The notes under the pieces were generated by a model. That model made no database searches. It was not told the DNA's origin and worked only from the letters and a program-made list of their open reading frames with translations. Positions 31,627-40,400 of a DNA stretch of 63,488 nt are shown one piece after another. Numbering within the stretch: the first letter of the stretch is position 1; each line of letters begins with the position of its first letter. Position numbers and translations under genes: made by a program. This DNA comes from UBA4246 sp045113695. GTDB lineage: Bacteria > Bacillota > Clostridia > Christensenellales > Aristaeellaceae. Where the stretch lies: positions 1-63,488 of the forward strand of contig JBGUJG010000124.1 of assembly GCA_045113695.1 (NCBI GenBank), read 5' to 3'.

Positions 31627-33318
31627 ATGGAAAATGTCGTGATCGGCCTGGATTTCGGCTCCCTGAGCTGCCGAGGCATCCTGGCGGGAGCTTCCGACGG
31701 CAGGGTCCTGGCGGAAGAAGTCTGTCCCTACCGTCATGGCATTCTGGAAGCCCTGCCGGACGGCGGGCCTGTACCGGCCGGGTATGTGCTGCAGGATCCG
31801 CGCGATTATAAAGAGGCGCTGTTCAGAGTCATCCGGGGTCTTCTCAGGTCGCCCCTGTCACAGACCGTCCGGGTGGCCGCCATCGGCCTGGACGCCACCG
31901 CCAGCACCGTGATCCCCGTGCGCAAAGATCTGACGCCGCTGTGCGCCTCGCCGGATTTCATGCATAATCCGGATGCCTTTGCGGTCATGTGGAAGGACCA
32001 CCGGGCGGTGCAGGAAGCAAACCTGCTCACCGAAGCCCTCCGGAAAGCCGATCCCGCCTGGCTCGGCCGGTTCGGCGGGAGCATCGGGGCGGAAGCCCTG
32101 ATTGCCAAGGTACTGCACCTCTGCCGGATCGCTCCGGAAATGTATCAGGCCGCGTTTGCATTGATGGAAGCGGGCGATTGGCTGACCAGCCTGCTGACCG
32201 GCCGGCCGGCGCTCAGCAAAACGATGCTGACCTGCAAAAACCTGTTCCGGCAGGGGAACGGATTTCCCGAAGCAGCATTCTTCCGGACCATGGACAGCCG
32301 GCTGGGTGGCATTCCGGACAAACTGATGCCGTGGTCTGAGGAAGAAGTCACCCTGGGATATCCCGGCCAGAACGCAGGCAGACTGTCCGGGCCTGCAGCG
32401 GAAGAGCTCGGCCTTCCTGAATCGGCCGTCGTAACTTTTGCCCAGATGGACGGATATGCCGGCCTGGTCGGGGCTGGCATCTCGGAACCGGGCCGGCTGG
32501 CGCTCACCTGCGGCACCTCTTCCAGCTTCTTCATGCTGTCGGACAGACCCGGGCCTGTCGAAGGCGTCTGCGCCGCCGTTCCCGACAGCATGGTGCCCGG
32601 TTACACCGGCATCGCGGCAGGCCAGGCATCCACCGGGGATGCATTCGCCTGGTTTGTGAACAGCGCCGTCCCGCCGGCATATTTTGAGGAGGCAAGGAAA
32701 CACGGCACGGACATCCACGGCTGGCTCTGTGAATGTGTCCGCCGGCTGCCGGCGGACGCCCCGCGTCTGCTGGCGCTTGACTGGATGAACGGGAACAAGT
32801 CGCCGCTGAACCGTCCGGATCTGTCCGGCGTGATCCTCGGGCTTACCCTGGAAACCAGGCCGGAGCAGATTTACCTTGCCATGATGGAAGCGGCCGCTTT
32901 CGGCGCACGGCATATCATTGAAACCATTGAAAAGCAGCATATTCCCGTGTCCGGCATCACCGCCGCCGGCGGCATCCCGCATAAGAACGCCCTGCTGATG
33001 CAGATCTATGCCGATGTGCTCCAGAAACCAATTGAGCTGATCCGCTGCCGGCAGACTGCCGCGATGGGGTCAGCCGTCGCGGCCGCTGTCGCTGCGTCGG
33101 ACGGGTATTCGCGCTGGGCTGAGGCCGTATCCGGAATGAAGCCTGCAAGAGCAGCGGTCTATATGCCGGACCCATCGAAAAAACGGCTGTATGACCGGCT
33201 GTATCAGGCCTATCTCAGCTTATCCGGCTATTTTGCGCATCAGAGCACGGTGATGGGAGAACTGAGGGAATGCCATGCTTCGCTTCAGGGAGGTCCTTAT
33301 GTTTCCGAAACGATATGA
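31627..33318 (+). CDS. FGGY-family carbohydrate kinase, ribulokinase-like (copy 2)
   Basis: 563 residues. VIGLDFGSLSCRGIL opens the protein, IGLDATASTVIPV near residue 87 is the ribulokinase-type motif, QMDGYAGLVGAGIS near 270 carries the catalytic Asp, and CGTSSSFFML and AAGGIPHKNALLMQIYADVL are the ATP-binding motifs. It is clearly related to the product of 19342-20985 but shorter on conserved Cys residues and with a longer C-terminus. Two kinases in one pathway suggest two phosphorylatable products, or one for each of two sugar units. It overlaps the last FAD gene by 20 bases. Confidence 0.9.
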   Translation: MENVVIGLDFGSLSCRGILAGASDGRVLAEEVCPYRHGILEALPDGGPVPAGYVLQDPRDYKEALFRVIRGLLRSPLSQTVRVAAIGLDATASTVIPVRKDLTPLCASPDFMHNPDAFAVMWKDHRAVQEANLLTEALRKADPAWLGRFGGSIGAEALIAKVLHLCRIAPEMYQAAFALMEAGDWLTSLLTGRPALSKTMLTCKNLFRQGNGFPEAAFFRTMDSRLGGIPDKLMPWSEEEVTLGYPGQNAGRLSGPAAEELGLPESAVVTFAQMDGYAGLVGAGISEPGRLALTCGTSSSFFMLSDRPGPVEGVCAAVPDSMVPGYTGIAAGQASTGDAFAWFVNSAVPPAYFEEARKHGTDIHGWLCECVRRLPADAPRLLALDWMNGNKSPLNRPDLSGVILGLTLETRPEQIYLAMMEAAAFGARHIIETIEKQHIPVSGITAAGGIPHKNALLMQIYADVLQKPIELIRCRQTAAMGSAVAAAVAASDGYSRWAEAVSGMKPARAAVYMPDPSKKRLYDRLYQAYLSLSGYFAHQSTVMGELRECHASLQGGPYVSETI

Positions 33319-34576
33319 TGTGATCGTCGCCGGCGGCGGCCCGTCCGGCATTGCGGCGGCTGTCGCTGCCGCGCGCCTGGGGGCGTCGGTGGCCCTGGTC
33401 GAGCGCTACGGCATTCTGGGCGGTATGCTGACTTCCGGCCATGTCAATCCGGTGCTCGGGTCCGCTGCCCCGGGCACGATGGCCGATGAACTGATGGCCC
33501 TTCTTTGCCGGCAGGAAGCGGTTTCCCGGAACGGCATCGAACGCAGCGTCGATCCGGAAGAGGCAAAGACCGTGCTGCTGCAGTTCGCCGCCGGCGCCGG
33601 AGTGCATGTTTTTCTTCAGACACCGGTAGTGGATGTGATCCGGGAAGGCAGCCGGGTCACCGGCCTGTCCGTCGGTACCCAGGAGGGGATTGAGAACCTG
33701 TACGCCCATACGGTCATCGACGCGACAGGGGACGGCTTTGTCTCTGTCCGCGCCGGCGCTCAGGCATGGATCGGCAGGGAAGCCGACGGCCGCTGCCAGC
33801 CCTGCACGATGGAGTTTACGCTCGATCACATCGACGAAAGCAGAGCGATCACCTGCTGGGGCGGCACCGATCCGGTCCGGCTGCCGGACGGAACGAAATA
33901 CGCCGATTTCTGCATCCAAAAAGAAAAAGAAGGCGTCCTTCCCGCGAACGTCTCCATCGTCCGGCTGCACAGAACCGCCTGTCCGGGGGAACGCAGCGTA
34001 AACGCCACGCAGGCCAACGGGTACAACACCCTGGACAGCGAGGGAATCCTGAAGGCGGAACTGGCGCTCCGGGCCCAGGTTGGCAGGATCGTCAGCTTCC
34101 TTCAGACCTATATCCCGGGCTATGAAAACTGCCGGGTAAAATCCACCGGCAGCACCCTTGGCGTCCGGGAGACACGGCGGATCGCCGGCGATCAGACCGT
34201 CACCGACATGGATGTGGAGACCGGCGGCCGTTATCCGGACGCGGTCGTGCATAAGGCCTGGTTCCTGATCGATATTCACAACCCTGCCGGCGGCGGCCAG
34301 GCGGAAGGCCGCTCTCAGCCCGCTGTCCCCTATGATATTCCCTACGGCGCCCTGCTGCCCAGAGGAGTGGACGGACTGCTGACCTGCGGGCGCTGCATCT
34401 CCGGCACGCACCGCGCCCATGCCAGCTACAGGGTCATGTATATCTGCTTCGCCACCGGTCAGGCCGCCGGCACCGCGGCAGCGCTGAGCGCCCGGAAACG
34501 TATTCTCCCGCGCCGGCTGGATGCAGCGGAAATCCGGCGCTGCCTTCAGGAGGCAGGCGTCTGTCTGGCCGACTGA
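33299..34576 (+). CDS. FAD-dependent oxidoreductase, FAD_oxidored family (copy 4)
   Basis: 425 residues from the ATG at 33299, favoured by GGAGGT 5 bases upstream; an ATG 8 codons earlier is in frame. YDVIVAGGGPSGIAAAVAAAR is the FAD-binding motif, ERYGILGGMLTSG follows, HTVIDATGDGFVSVRAG near residue 140 and LLTCGRCISGTHRAHASYRV plus ATGQAAGTAAALS near the end are the family signatures. Last gene of the operon; it overlaps the kinase by 20 bases. It most resembles copy 1 in its C-terminal motif (R-AHAS-RV). Confidence 0.89.
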   Translation: MFPKRYDVIVAGGGPSGIAAAVAAARLGASVALVERYGILGGMLTSGHVNPVLGSAAPGTMADELMALLCRQEAVSRNGIERSVDPEEAKTVLLQFAAGAGVHVFLQTPVVDVIREGSRVTGLSVGTQEGIENLYAHTVIDATGDGFVSVRAGAQAWIGREADGRCQPCTMEFTLDHIDESRAITCWGGTDPVRLPDGTKYADFCIQKEKEGVLPANVSIVRLHRTACPGERSVNATQANGYNTLDSEGILKAELALRAQVGRIVSFLQTYIPGYENCRVKSTGSTLGVRETRRIAGDQTVTDMDVETGGRYPDAVVHKAWFLIDIHNPAGGGQAEGRSQPAVPYDIPYGALLPRGVDGLLTCGRCISGTHRAHASYRVMYICFATGQAAGTAAALSARKRILPRRLDAAEIRRCLQEAGVCLAD

Positions 34577-34608
34577 CAGCGGCTTCCTGTTTGATCAGGA
34601 CTGATGAT

Positions 34609-34941
34609 TTATGATTTCTCGCGGTTTTCATTGCCCCAGGTACAGAGCTGATCCAGTACCTTCATCAATGAATGTCCGCGCGCGGTCAGCGAATATTCAA
34701 CCTTCGGAGGTATCTCCGGGTACATCTTCCTGCGGACCGGACCATCCCGCTCCAGTTCCTTCAGATGCTGGCTCAGGGTCTTATCCGCCACCCTGCCAAG
34801 ATACCGCTGCATTTCATTGAATCGAACCGGTTCGTATTCCATCAGACAGTAAAGAATGATGGGTTTGTACTTGCCTGATATCAGGGAAAGCGTATAGCTG
34901 TATCCGGTTTCCTGAAAATCCGCCTGTTCGATCGGTTTCAT
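34609..34941 (-). CDS. HxlR-family transcriptional regulator
   Basis: 110 residues from the ATG at 34941 (AGGAGG 9 bases upstream). A winged helix-turn-helix: LSLISGKYKPIILYCLME, RFNEMQRYLGRVADKTLSQHLKELERDGPV and PPKVEYSLTARGHSLMKVLD are characteristic of HxlR/YodB/HypR proteins, several of which sense oxidants or quinones through a Cys; here a Cys lies at IILYCLME near residue 31 and one at LCTWGNENR. It is divergent from a flavin reductase gene, the standard arrangement for regulators of detoxifying flavoenzymes. The probable operator is at 34960-34986. Confidence 0.93.
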   Translation of the reverse strand: MKPIEQADFQETGYSYTLSLISGKYKPIILYCLMEYEPVRFNEMQRYLGRVADKTLSQHLKELERDGPVRRKMYPEIPPKVEYSLTARGHSLMKVLDQLCTWGNENREKS

Positions 34942-34959
34942 GTCCGCTTTCCTCCTGGT

Positions 34960-34986
34960 AAGTACCTTGCATTCATGTAGGTACTT
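34960..34986. promoter_or_regulatory. Probable HxlR operator
   Basis: AAGTACCT and AGGTACTT form an 8-bp inverted repeat with an 11-base spacer, immediately upstream of, and touching, the flavin reductase -35 box. Its position between the divergent genes and its TACCT-type symmetry fit HxlR-family sites. Confidence 0.75.
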
Positions 34987-35013
34987 GTTCTGATTACCGT
35001 TCCATGATATCAT
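34985..35013 (+). promoter_or_regulatory. Promoter of the flavin reductase gene
   Basis: TTGTTC, 17 bases, TATCAT, with the HxlR inverted repeat overlapping its left end. Confidence 0.65.
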
Positions 35014-35057
35014 TAGTCAGCCCAAAGGGCAACCAGAAATATGCAGGAGGGACTCAC

Positions 35058-35630
35058 ATGAAAAAGGATCTCGGTGTTCTGCAGGCTGTCTACCCGATGC
35101 CTGTTCTGATGGTAGCCGCATACGACGAAACAGGAAAAGTCAATGTCATGAACGCAGCCTGGGGCATGATCTGCGCAATGGATAAAATCGCGCTGTTCAT
35201 CGATGAAGATCACAAGACGACCCAGAACATTCTGAAAACAAAAGCCTTTACCGTGTCTCTGGCAGATCAGGCGCACATGGATATCGCTGACTTTTTCGGC
35301 ATCGCATCCGGCAACAAGATGGAAGACAAATTCGAACGAACAGGCTGTCACGCCGTGAAGAGCGGACATGTCAACGCGCCCATTGTGGAAGAATTCCCCG
35401 TCATCATGGAATGCGAGCTGGCCGAGGTCGTCAGCACGGAGAATATGTACGCTGTCATCGGCAAAATCGTCAACGTCGCCGCTGAAGAAGCTGTCCTGGA
35501 TGAAAAGGACAGGGTCGACCCCCTGAAGCTGAACGCCTTGATTTTTGATCAGTTCCGGCACGGGTATTATGTAACCGGCGAGCAGGCTGGCAAAGCCTGG
35601 CACGCCGGGGCCGGCCTGATGAAAAAGTAA
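35058..35630 (+). CDS. Flavin reductase family protein (flavoredoxin-like)
   Basis: 190 residues from the ATG at 35058 (AGGAGGG upstream); an earlier start in frame is not supported. PMPVLMVAAYDETGKVNVM, AWGMICAMDKIALFIDEDHK and NILKTKAFTVSLADQAHM are typical of the FMN-binding split-barrel flavin reductases that transfer electrons to quinones, nitro compounds or iron. It is regulated with the divergent HxlR gene and is probably induced by electrophiles or oxidants. It ends near a long hairpin shared with the convergent Nudix gene. Confidence 0.92.
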   Translation: MKKDLGVLQAVYPMPVLMVAAYDETGKVNVMNAAWGMICAMDKIALFIDEDHKTTQNILKTKAFTVSLADQAHMDIADFFGIASGNKMEDKFERTGCHAVKSGHVNAPIVEEFPVIMECELAEVVSTENMYAVIGKIVNVAAEEAVLDEKDRVDPLKLNALIFDQFRHGYYVTGEQAGKAWHAGAGLMKK

Positions 35631-35671
35631 GACGGTTTCACCGCCCCGAAAGTTGACCGGCGGAAGTGTAC

Positions 35672-35726
35672 AGCGCGGATGGCCCGGGGAACCCATTCCG
35701 TTAAAGGGCCCCGGCCCATCCGCGCT
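35672..35726. other. Long intergenic hairpin between convergent genes
   Basis: AGCGCGGATGG followed by CCGGGG pairs with CCCCGG and CCATCCGCGCT, an 11-bp stem, one mismatch, then 6 bp, around about 19 bases. No T-tract is seen on either side, so its role as a terminator is uncertain. Confidence 0.5.
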
Positions 35727-35765
35727 ATGCTGTTTCCGGACCGCTGACAGACCTGACGGTTTTCA

Positions 35766-36383
35766 TCAAAGACTGCCCGCCGCCCCGTCATGCTCTTCTT
35801 CACCTGTCCCGTGATCTTCCGCAGTCTGCCCCAGGTAATCGCGCAGGATTTTCAGCCCCGCCGCCGGCACGCAGAAGCGGCGCCGGTCCCCGCGTTGGAT
35901 TTCCTCCCAGACACTTTCCAGGTCAAACCACCGGACTTCGGAGACTTCGCTTTCCTGCAGCCTGAGGGAGCCGGCATCAACCGGCTGTCTGTACACATAC
36001 ACCCGGGTGATCTCGTTGTCCCGGAACAGGCGGCCGTGAAATACCTTCTCATAGCGGATGCGGAATGTCCCGGCTTCCGCCAGCTGGTCAGGCGACGCGG
36101 TGATCCCCAGTTCCTCGGACAGCTCCCGCAGGGCTGACGGAAGCGGTTCTTCTCCAGCCGGGATGTGGCCGGCGGATGATGTATCGAACATGCCCGGAAA
36201 AGACTCTTTCTCTTCGCTGCGCTTTTGGAGCAGGATTTCAGTCCGGCCGTTTCTCTCCCGGACCACCCAGACATGGGCCGTCCGGTGAAGGATGCCGCTC
36301 TCATGCGCTTCCCGCCGGGAAACGGTTTTCCCGGTCGGCCGGCCCGATTCATCGACGATATCAAGATATTCCAATGCGTTCAC
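35766..36383 (-). CDS. Nudix hydrolase (isopentenyl-diphosphate isomerase-like)
   Basis: 205 residues. The Nudix box begins GHIPAGEEPLPSALRELSEE and ends LGI, near residue 75, and contains the RELSEELG core that binds magnesium. The opening YLDIVDESGRPTGKTVSRRE and LHRTAHVWVVRERNGRTEIL are typical of the YfcD/Idi-like subgroup, which includes isomerases and pyrophosphatases. The start is a GTG at 36383 with a poor ribosome site; a TTG three codons later is possible. It is followed by an acidic Glu/His tail of no known function. No partner gene is evident. Confidence 0.87.
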   Translation of the reverse strand: MNALEYLDIVDESGRPTGKTVSRREAHESGILHRTAHVWVVRERNGRTEILLQKRSEEKESFPGMFDTSSAGHIPAGEEPLPSALRELSEELGITASPDQLAEAGTFRIRYEKVFHGRLFRDNEITRVYVYRQPVDAGSLRLQESEVSEVRWFDLESVWEEIQRGDRRRFCVPAAGLKILRDYLGQTAEDHGTGEEEHDGAAGSL

Positions 36384-36480
36384 CCCGCTGCGATGTTCCG
36401 TTCTTTCTGTCCGGCCCGGGCGGTCAGACCTTCCCGCCGGGTCCCCGCTGAATCATATGTTCACCGGCTCCCTGCCGTCT

Positions 36481-36963
36481 TCAGATCTCCACGACTTGCA
36501 CCGTATTCCCGTGGTCCCTGATCAGCTTCACCAGGTCTTCCGCTTTCAGCCATACTGTCGCCGTGTTGTCATTGGGATGCACGCCCACCAGACCGCCGGC
36601 CAGGGCGGCGTCCAGATACAGGGTCACTTTCCGTTCCTCATCGTTCAGAAGGCCGAGCGGCGTGACGGCGCCGGGAATCAGTTTCAGGATGTCCATCAGC
36701 TCTTCCGCGGAAGCAAAGGACAGATGCCGCAGCTGATGCGCCTGCCTGAATTCCTTCAGGTCCACCCGCCGATCGCCCCTGATCGTGATCAGAAAATAGT
36801 TTTTCTTTTTGTCGTCCCGGACAAAGAGGTTTTTGGCGTCCCGGTCCGGATACGGCTGTTCCACCGCTTCCAGTTCTTTCATGTTGAAAACGGCCTGATG
36901 CTCCGTAATCTCATACTGTATGCCGGCTTTTGTCAACAATGCAAACGTTTCCTGTTTGGTCAT
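36481..36963 (-). CDS. Prolyl-tRNA editing protein (YbaK/ProX family)
   Basis: 160 residues. It clears mischarged alanyl (or cysteinyl)-tRNA(Pro) in trans. ITEHQAVFNMKELEAVEQ, AKNLFVRDDKKKNYFLITI near residue 45 and FASAEELMDILKLIPGAVTP with LGLLNDE near 100 match the ProXp-ala/PrdX type, including the Lys near KNYF and the GAVTP loop. It is followed after 2 bases by the 72-residue Cys-rich gene read from upstream. Cytoplasmic and probably constitutive. Confidence 0.93.
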   Translation of the reverse strand: MTKQETFALLTKAGIQYEITEHQAVFNMKELEAVEQPYPDRDAKNLFVRDDKKKNYFLITIRGDRRVDLKEFRQAHQLRHLSFASAEELMDILKLIPGAVTPLGLLNDEERKVTLYLDAALAGGLVGVHPNDNTATVWLKAEDLVKLIRDHGNTVQVVEI

Positions 36964-36965
36964 TT

Positions 36966-37184
36966 TTATCCCCGCACAAAAGGCGCCCTGTATTCTTCGT
37001 TGATCTCCCGGATTTCCTTCAGCCCGTCGATATAGGGCTGGTAGATGCTTTCGGTGCGCCCGCCGCCCCGGTTATCGCACCCGGAACAGAATTCGCAGTC
37101 GATGCCGCACGATCCCCACAGCGCCTGCTGAACGATCCGCATGCGCTCTTCCCTGGTGGTATCCCGGATCAGGATGGATTTCAT
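36966..37184 (-). CDS. Small protein with a Cys4 motif
   Basis: 72 residues. Four Cys residues lie at 26, 30, 33 and 36 (GSCGIDCEFCSGCDNRGGG), a spacing able to hold a zinc ion or an Fe-S cluster. The rest is helical and charged (RDTTREERMRIVQQALW, DGLKEIREINEEYRAPFV). From memory similar short proteins occur in other Clostridia without a known role. The start has a purine-rich AGGGGGGAAG just upstream. A longer frame extending further upstream is not supported. It lies immediately before the prolyl-tRNA editing gene in the direction of transcription. Confidence 0.75.
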   Translation of the reverse strand: MKSILIRDTTREERMRIVQQALWGSCGIDCEFCSGCDNRGGGRTESIYQPYIDGLKEIREINEEYRAPFVRG

Positions 37185-37352
37185 CCGTCTTCCCCCCTGC
37201 CTGATATTATATCCGGGTGCCGGGTCTGAAGCCTTTCTCCCCCGGGCTTTGATCCGGCGGCCCCTTCTTCCCCCCATTTTACCATTGCAGGAGGTTTTTG
37301 CATAGCGCCAGTTTTCATCATCCGGCGTCTGCCGCCTGTCTTTCCCGATGAA

Positions 37353-37383
37353 TCGGGCCGCCCTCCAATACAGAGAGCGGCCC
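37353..37383 (-). terminator. Stem-loop after the repeat surface-protein gene
   Basis: CGGGCCGC and GCGGCCCG pair perfectly around a 15-base loop, 23 bases after the surface-protein stop. There is no T-tract, so it is a probable 3' end structure rather than a certain terminator. Confidence 0.5.
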
Positions 37384-37405
37384 GCTTCGTTCAGTTTGTG
37401 CGGAT

Positions 37406-40400
37406 TCACTGCCCGTCCATCCACTCATCATCGATGGGGATGAAAGCATATTGCGGATAATGGACGGTAAAGGTCTCCGCGGCGCTGCCCGGGTAACCGT
37501 AAATGGTGGTGACACTACTGCCGGCGAAGGGGTTGCCGGTGATGCTGGTCACGCTGGAGGGGATGACCACCGCTTCGGCACTGATGCCGCTGAAGGCTTC
37601 GGCTTCGATGCTCGTCAGGGAAGCGGGCAGGATGAACCCTATCCGCACGGGCCGGAAGGTGACGGTGACGGCTATAGCCTCATCCGGCATGGTGAAGCGA
37701 TTCAAGGAAGCATACCCGCTTTGGCCGCTGGCCGTCGTCCAGTGGAGGCCGCCATACTGCTGCTCATAGCCGGGATCAGGCGTCACTGTCACGTAAACCC
37801 AGGTGTTCTTAGTGGCTTCACTGATCTCATTCCCGCCTTCATATGCGTCGTATGCAATGGCCGTTCCGTGCCCGTTCGTAGTAATGCTGATCGGGTGCGC
37901 CACAGGCGGCAGGGCCTGCCAGCCGCAGTACAGGGTCATGTAATCGGTGACCGGGGCGGAGAAGTCCCAGCGATCGGCTTCATCGGCAGTCATTCTGGTG
38001 AACCACCCCAGGAAAGTATAGCCTTCCCTCTGCAGCGGTTCAGGTTCCGCTGCGGGATAGCCGTAATAGACCGTCTGAGCCGCGGGCAGCTCGCCCTGGT
38101 AGCCTCCGACGCTCGCGAAGGTCACCTGATACTGCGCCCGGTTTTCCCAATGGGCTTTCGCGGTCATATTCTGGTTGATCTGGATCTGAGCGCCGGGAGA
38201 CATATAGCTGCCGATACCAAGATTCCAGTTCAGGAATCGCTTCGTCGCCGGCACTTCAAAAGTGCACTCCGGCAGGGTGACGGTTTCGCCGGATTTTGCG
38301 CTGATCGGCGGCATGGAGCCAGTCAGTCCGTTTCCGTCAAAAGTCAGAGTATATACATTGTCCGGGTTCTCCTGCCATTCGGCATAGAGCTGCATGTTTC
38401 CCGTCACGGTGATGGTTTCACCCGTATGATATACATGGCCGGAAAGCAGCCAGCCCCGGAACACCTTGCCGCTGGGCGGAGTGAAGGTACATGCCGGGAA
38501 GGTATAGACGCTCCCGCTCTTCACTTGCACAGTGCTCATCGTTCCGCTGCTGTCATTGCCGTGAATAAAACTGACCGTGTACATCTTGTCAGCCCAGAGC
38601 GCCTTCACGACTTTATCGCCGTAGATCGTCCAGGTATCGCCCGGCATGCGGATGATGTTGCCTATCTGCCAGCCGTTAAAAGTCTTGTTGGCGGGCGGAG
38701 TGAAGGAACAGGCGGGGAAGGTATAGATACCATTCATGCTGTCAGACATCGTAACAGGTGCCATGGTTCCGGTGCCACCGTTCGGATCAAAAGAAATGAC
38801 TGCATTCCGCCACATGGGCTTGACCGTGATGTCGTTCATCACCGTAATCACCGCGCCGGACCCAAGATATTTCCCGTACGAGCTGACATTCCAATACAGG
38901 AACGCTTTGCCCGCGGGCGGTGTGAATCCGTTTTCAGGAAGGGTATAGGTATCACCCTTGCTGAGGAACGGGGAAGCCATCGTGCCCGTGCCGCCGTTGG
39001 GCAGAAACTCGACAAGCACTGTGTCGCTCTTCCATGTGGCGGTGACGGTGGTGTTCCCCGTAATGGTGACTTTGCTGCCCGGGTTGTACAGGCTGGTGCC
39101 GATCTTCCAGCGGTCGAAGGAATAGTTCGTGCCGGGCAGGGACGGCGGGGTAAAGGTACAGGCGGGCAGGGTCAGCTGTTCGCCCTGGCCCACGGTGAGG
39201 CTTGCCATCGTGCCCGAGCCGCTGCCCGGCGAGAAGGTCACGGTGCGCGGGATCCTCTCCCACTTGGCGTAGAAATTCGTGTCGCCGTTGATAACCACGG
39301 TGTCGCCGGCGTTCAGGCTCGGGTGCGCCGCGTTGCTCCAGCATTTGAACCGGCAGTTTTCCGGGGCATCAAACAGACACCCGGGCAGCGTGATCTCTGC
39401 GCCCTGCCAGCACATCTTCGGCGGCATGGTACCGGTTCCTGAACCGGGCAGGAATTGCGTCACATAGTAATATCCGTTCAGTCCGTAGAAGGGGCCGTTC
39501 TTGATGATGGAGGTACAATCGCTCTGGATGGCGTTTTTTGCGAAAATGGCGTATTCGCCGCTGGTGTTGACCACGCCGACTTCAAGATTGCCATGGAGGG
39601 TGACTGAGCCCTTTGGGGCTTCGATGGCGTTGTTACCGTAAACCTTCTTCGTGCCGGAGAGGGTGATGTTGCCGTTTTCGGAACGAACAGCAACACCGGG
39701 GGCGTGATCAGTTATATCTGTTCTGATTTCGCTGTTTCCTGCCAGACTGATATGACGTCCTGCAATGATTCCGGTTTGCCCATTCACAACAAGCGTACCG
39801 CCGCTTTGCGTAATATCATTCTTCGCATATAAGAGGCCTTCTGTCTGTGTTTTTTCTGACACAACACGGACAAGTCCTTCCGTTATATAGATATTCCCGT
39901 TATCGGCTCTGATATTTGAACTGTCCACCGTACCTTCTGAATAGATATTTCCTTGTTCGGCTTCTATCAGACCGGCGACTATACTCCCATACAAGTAAAT
40001 ATTCCCGCTATGAGCTTTAATGTCTTTTTTGCTCTGCATAAAATAATTGGTTTCACTGTCTTCCACACGGATATAACCCGGCAATCTGATATCTCCATTG
40101 TTAGAATAAATGCAGAAACAGTGATTTCCTTGAATGACCGCAGTATTGGATATCGTAATGTTTTCAGCCGCATAGATCGCATAGTCTTGAAATATGAATT
40201 GACCGGTTTGCAAATCAGGATGTGTTGAAAAGGTTTCATCACAGTTTGGTCTGACTGTCAGTGTACCTGAAAAAGTAGAATTGAGTGATTTTACGTTAAT
40301 TGGCGTATTATCAGCATGAATTGTCAGGTTGCCGCTGCCCTGAATGGTCAACGCATAATTACCTGTGATTGATTCTATTATTTTGTCTTCATCGATCACA

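Noticed and set aside
21013..34576. The catabolic island as an integrated mobile element
   Set aside because: No integrase, transposase, tRNA junction or direct-repeat borders; base composition equals that of neighbours.
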